This document shows, in pieces, positions 61,708 through 64,000 of a DNA stretch of 64,000 bases. The position numbers and the translations under genes are program-made. The stretch is taken from positions 62,001 to 126,000 of the forward strand of contig NGBS01000878.1 of the NCBI GenBank assembly GCA_002245135.1. The letters are read 5' to 3'. The notes beneath the pieces were generated by a model. That model was not told the DNA's origin. It did no database searches and saw only the letters and a list, made by a program, of their open reading frames with translations. The stretch is from Proteromonas lacertae (taxonomy: Eukaryota > Sar > Bigyra > Opalinata > Proteromonadidae). Each line of letters starts with the position of its first letter. The stretch's first letter is position 1.

Positions 61708-62969
61708 TTATAATAAGAAAACAACAAACATCAATACAACTGCCATTATTGGAACTACAACCACACTTCCACTTGGTTCTGGTGTTGGTTTTGAATCATC
61801 GTAATTCTTATCAATTCTCTTCATTTGTTGTACAATTGTATCTAATTTATCAGAATTGAATGGTGATTCTTTGGCAGTTGCTGGATTAAATGTTGCTAAA
61901 CTTCCTTCATATACTTTCTTTGATGATTCATCAATCTTATAGAATTGAAGTTTCTCTTCATCAGATAGATATTCATTTAAATATTTCTTGAATTTTGGAC
62001 AAGTTTGTTCCAATTCACTATTTCATTAATATTAAATAATATATTTATACGATTCACGATATTCTTGATTAGCTGTTAATTTACATCCTAATAATCTAAA
62101 TAATGTTGTAGCTGCAGATGAGAATGTGAAAATAGAAGATTTATCAACTATTTTATCTAACTTGATTATTGTTTCATTATCTATATATTATTATTATAAA
62201 ATATATCAACAAATATACTGTTATTTTGTCTTGTAATATCATATCTTAACAAACCATTAAATAAATCTGTATTTCCTGTTTTACCATTTACTTGAAAATA
62301 TGTTCTTGAATCAGAAATATATATGAAAACATCAGCAACAAATACTTCAACATCTCTACTAAGACTTCCAGTTATACCTTCATCTTTTGCAATTGGATGA
62401 GATGATGGATTGTAATATAATTTAATTTGATTATTAGCATCATCTAAAGACACTAATTCCATTGAAGCACCATCTGGATATAAACTATTCACTATTTTAT
62501 TATCCTCATTTACATAAAATGAAAGATTATCGTTTACTGCTAATCGATCTAATTGCTTATAAATATAATCACATGCTAAAGATAAACCACCTTTGTCTAT
62601 ATTATCAATTTTATATTTTAAATCTTTTAATGAACAACCTTTTTCTTTGTTGTAGTATAATATATCACTTGGAGTGAATGATATAAATGAATCATCTGGT
62701 TTAAAGGAGGAGATTTTCACATCAGTTTGATCATTTCCATTATTTCTTTCAATTTTGTAATGATATGATAGTTTATATTTATTATCTTTATCTCCACTGA
62801 AATACACGACATAATAATTTGAATCGGAAAGAAATTCTGATCTTCCACTTTTAGCATCTTCTAAGGGAACACCACCTTGCTTATCAGAAAGTGCATACTT
62901 CTTATCATCACATAGACATTGGTTAAATACTAATACAATTAACAAGATAAATGATAAATAGGATTTCAT
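61708..62969 (-). CDS. predicted GPI-anchored secreted protein, unrelated family
   Basis: Start at 62969: signal peptide MKSYLSFILLIVLVFNQCLC. The ectodomain is beta-rich (YYVVYFSGDKDNKYKLSYHYKI; DVEVFVADVFIYISDSRTYF) with few cysteines (GCSLKD, LACDY, LLGCKL, QTCPKF). It ends in a Pro/Glu/Ser stalk and a hydrophobic tail SVVVVPIMAVVLMFVVFLL with no cytoplasmic end, fitting a GPI signal. Introns at about 62182-62210 and 62016-62050. The layout is like cassette gene B, but I see no sequence similarity. Not recognised; probably a surface protein. Confidence 0.7.
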
Positions 62970-63482
62970 TGTTTTTATTATTTTTTGTGAATTATTTTTT
63001 GTTAAGAAATGTTATAATGATATATATCCTTATTTCAGTTGCATGAAGATATATGGATATGATGGATATCACTGAATGGGACGAAGCGAAGGAAGTAAAG
63101 CTATATTCACATCTGATTCGCTATCACATCCACCAATATAGATATTTGATATTTATTCAGTCCTTTGTAAACATTTCCAATACTCATTCTCACCAAATAC
63201 AAACTATTAATAAAGATTTCGTCTTTGTACTTTATTTAAATAAATATTATTAGTCATGATACCATATAGAAAGCGACTTTGTTTGTATTATACAACAAAT
63301 TTGTATTATATTAGAGAAAAATGAAATTGAAAAATAATTCAAAAATTTGATTCGTTTCGGAGTTTTCAAACATGTTTGAGTCTTGTTTTTTGATTTTTCA
63401 AAAATGTAGTTCATATTTCCAAAATACATAATAGTTATAATATACCAATAAGACTAATAATCATTAATATAACAATATATAA
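62970..63482. other. AT-rich intergenic stretch
   Basis: No supported gene. A 66-codon frame at 63053 has no coding character. Confidence 0.5.
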
Positions 63483-63668
63483 TTATATAATATTAAAGGA
63501 TTCTTTTGATAATTCTATCTTTTCTTTTTTAGATATTCCTTCTATCTTTATTCTTCCAATTGATGAGAATGTTTGTAAAAATGATTTTAAATCAGGTTTA
63601 TTAATATTTTCTTTTAATATCTTTGTGAATATATACAAACTCTCAAAAATTTCTCTGTTATCTTTCAA
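63483..63668 (-). CDS. small hypothetical open frame
   Basis: 61 codons, Lys/Glu/Ile-rich (KKEKIELSKESFNII at the end). It may be the last exon of a small gene whose start is not visible. Weak support. Confidence 0.2.
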   Translation of the reverse strand: MKDNREIFESLYIFTKILKENINKPDLKSFLQTFSSIGRIKIEGISKKEKIELSKESFNII

Positions 63669-63739
63669 ATGAGATATTATACATCAATTTTATGTTTTTA
63701 TTTTAATGAAAAAAACATAGTTATTCATCCATCAATTAA

Positions 63740-64000
63740 TTAAAAATGATGTTTTCTTCCTCCACGAATGTGAGTTTTTTCACTTCTTCTTTCCTTGTGA
63801 TCATCATCATCATCATCATGGTGATGACGATGATGCTTTTCTTCATTATGGTGTTTACCAAACATTTTCCCATCAAATCTTTTACCAAATTGTCTTTTCA
63901 CATCCATTTCGCCATTATTTGGACAAGCTTTATGACTATACATATCATAATATTTACCACTATGTTCTTTACAAATTTCAGGTTTATCTTCTTCAATCTC
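63740..64000 (-). CDS. His/Asp-rich protein, 3' end only
   Basis: The frame is open to the window edge, so the start is outside. It shows cysteines in CKEHSGKYYDMYSHKACPNN, a basic stretch, then a run of His and Asp (HHRHHHDDDDDDHKERR) and an end RGGRKHHF. Such tails can bind Zn, Ni or Cu, but no family is recognised. Confidence 0.5.
   Translation of the reverse strand, partial: EIEEDKPEICKEHSGKYYDMYSHKACPNNGEMDVKRQFGKRFDGKMFGKHHNEEKHHRHHHDDDDDDHKERRSEKTHIRGGRKHHF

Noticed and set aside
63053-63253. 66-codon plus-strand frame
   Set aside because: No signal, domain or intron support; likely chance.
1-64000. CRISPR array, prophage, bacterial operons, telomere repeats
   Set aside because: Spliced eukaryotic genes throughout; no regular spacer-repeat array or telomere-like tract found.

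Overview
The window is nuclear DNA from an AT-rich single-celled eukaryote. About 32 protein genes sit on both strands, split by many tiny introns (mostly 27-60 nt, usually GTAT...ATAG). TAA, TAG and TGA all end genes, so the code looks standard. Glutamine and asparagine runs, short spacers and the gene set (augmin, Mi-2-like, TOM1-like, TBC1D22, DDX3, PP4, Met-tRNA synthetase) point to a free-living protist. The runs recall Amoebozoa, but I cannot name the organism.

Layout. 1-8.3 kb: the 3' part of a bacterial-type alpha-2-macroglobulin and a degenerate CHD/Mi-2-like remodeller, together holding three frame changes I could not explain with introns. 8.3-14.6 kb: a BTB/SPRY-like protein, a CDP-alcohol phosphotransferase, lumazine synthase, a GNAT acetyltransferase and a TOM1-like VHS/GAT protein. 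14.7-16.4 kb: a broken kinase/LRR gene. 16.7-21.9 kb: a large IQ-motif protein, apparently with a tRNA-Leu(UAA) gene inside one intron, and a HAUS5-like augmin subunit.

22.7-53.1 kb is the unusual part. A cassette of about 5.9 kb occurs twice in inverted orientation (24530-30425 and 46882-52772), flanking a 16.5 kb single-copy spacer. Each copy carries A, a divergent EF-hand-like protein; B, a predicted GPI-anchored secreted protein with a TIETSQ repeat; and C, a poly-Q protein whose C-terminal half resembles the domain that precedes the DNA polymerase in Polinton/Maverick elements. A third, older A paralogue lies just outside. Spacers and gene C are almost identical between copies, while changes in A and B cluster in short stretches. 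This looks like gene conversion plus local diversification of a surface-protein locus. The spacer holds housekeeping genes: a TMX-like thioredoxin, an amino-acid transporter, a CDK1-like kinase, PIG-F, a two-RRM poly-Q/N protein, a GT41 glycosyltransferase with an apparent signal peptide, TBC1D22/Gyp1 and a methyltransferase-TPR protein.

53.5-64 kb: PP4 catalytic subunit, DDX3/Ded1 helicase, a long coiled-coil protein, Met-tRNA synthetase with a GST-like N-terminus, another predicted GPI-anchored protein, and the end of a His/Asp-rich protein.

Several genes share a membrane theme: the phosphotransferase could make phosphatidylethanolamine, PIG-F helps add phosphoethanolamine to GPI, and three predicted GPI-anchored proteins are present. 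All gene models are read by eye, with no transcript or database support.
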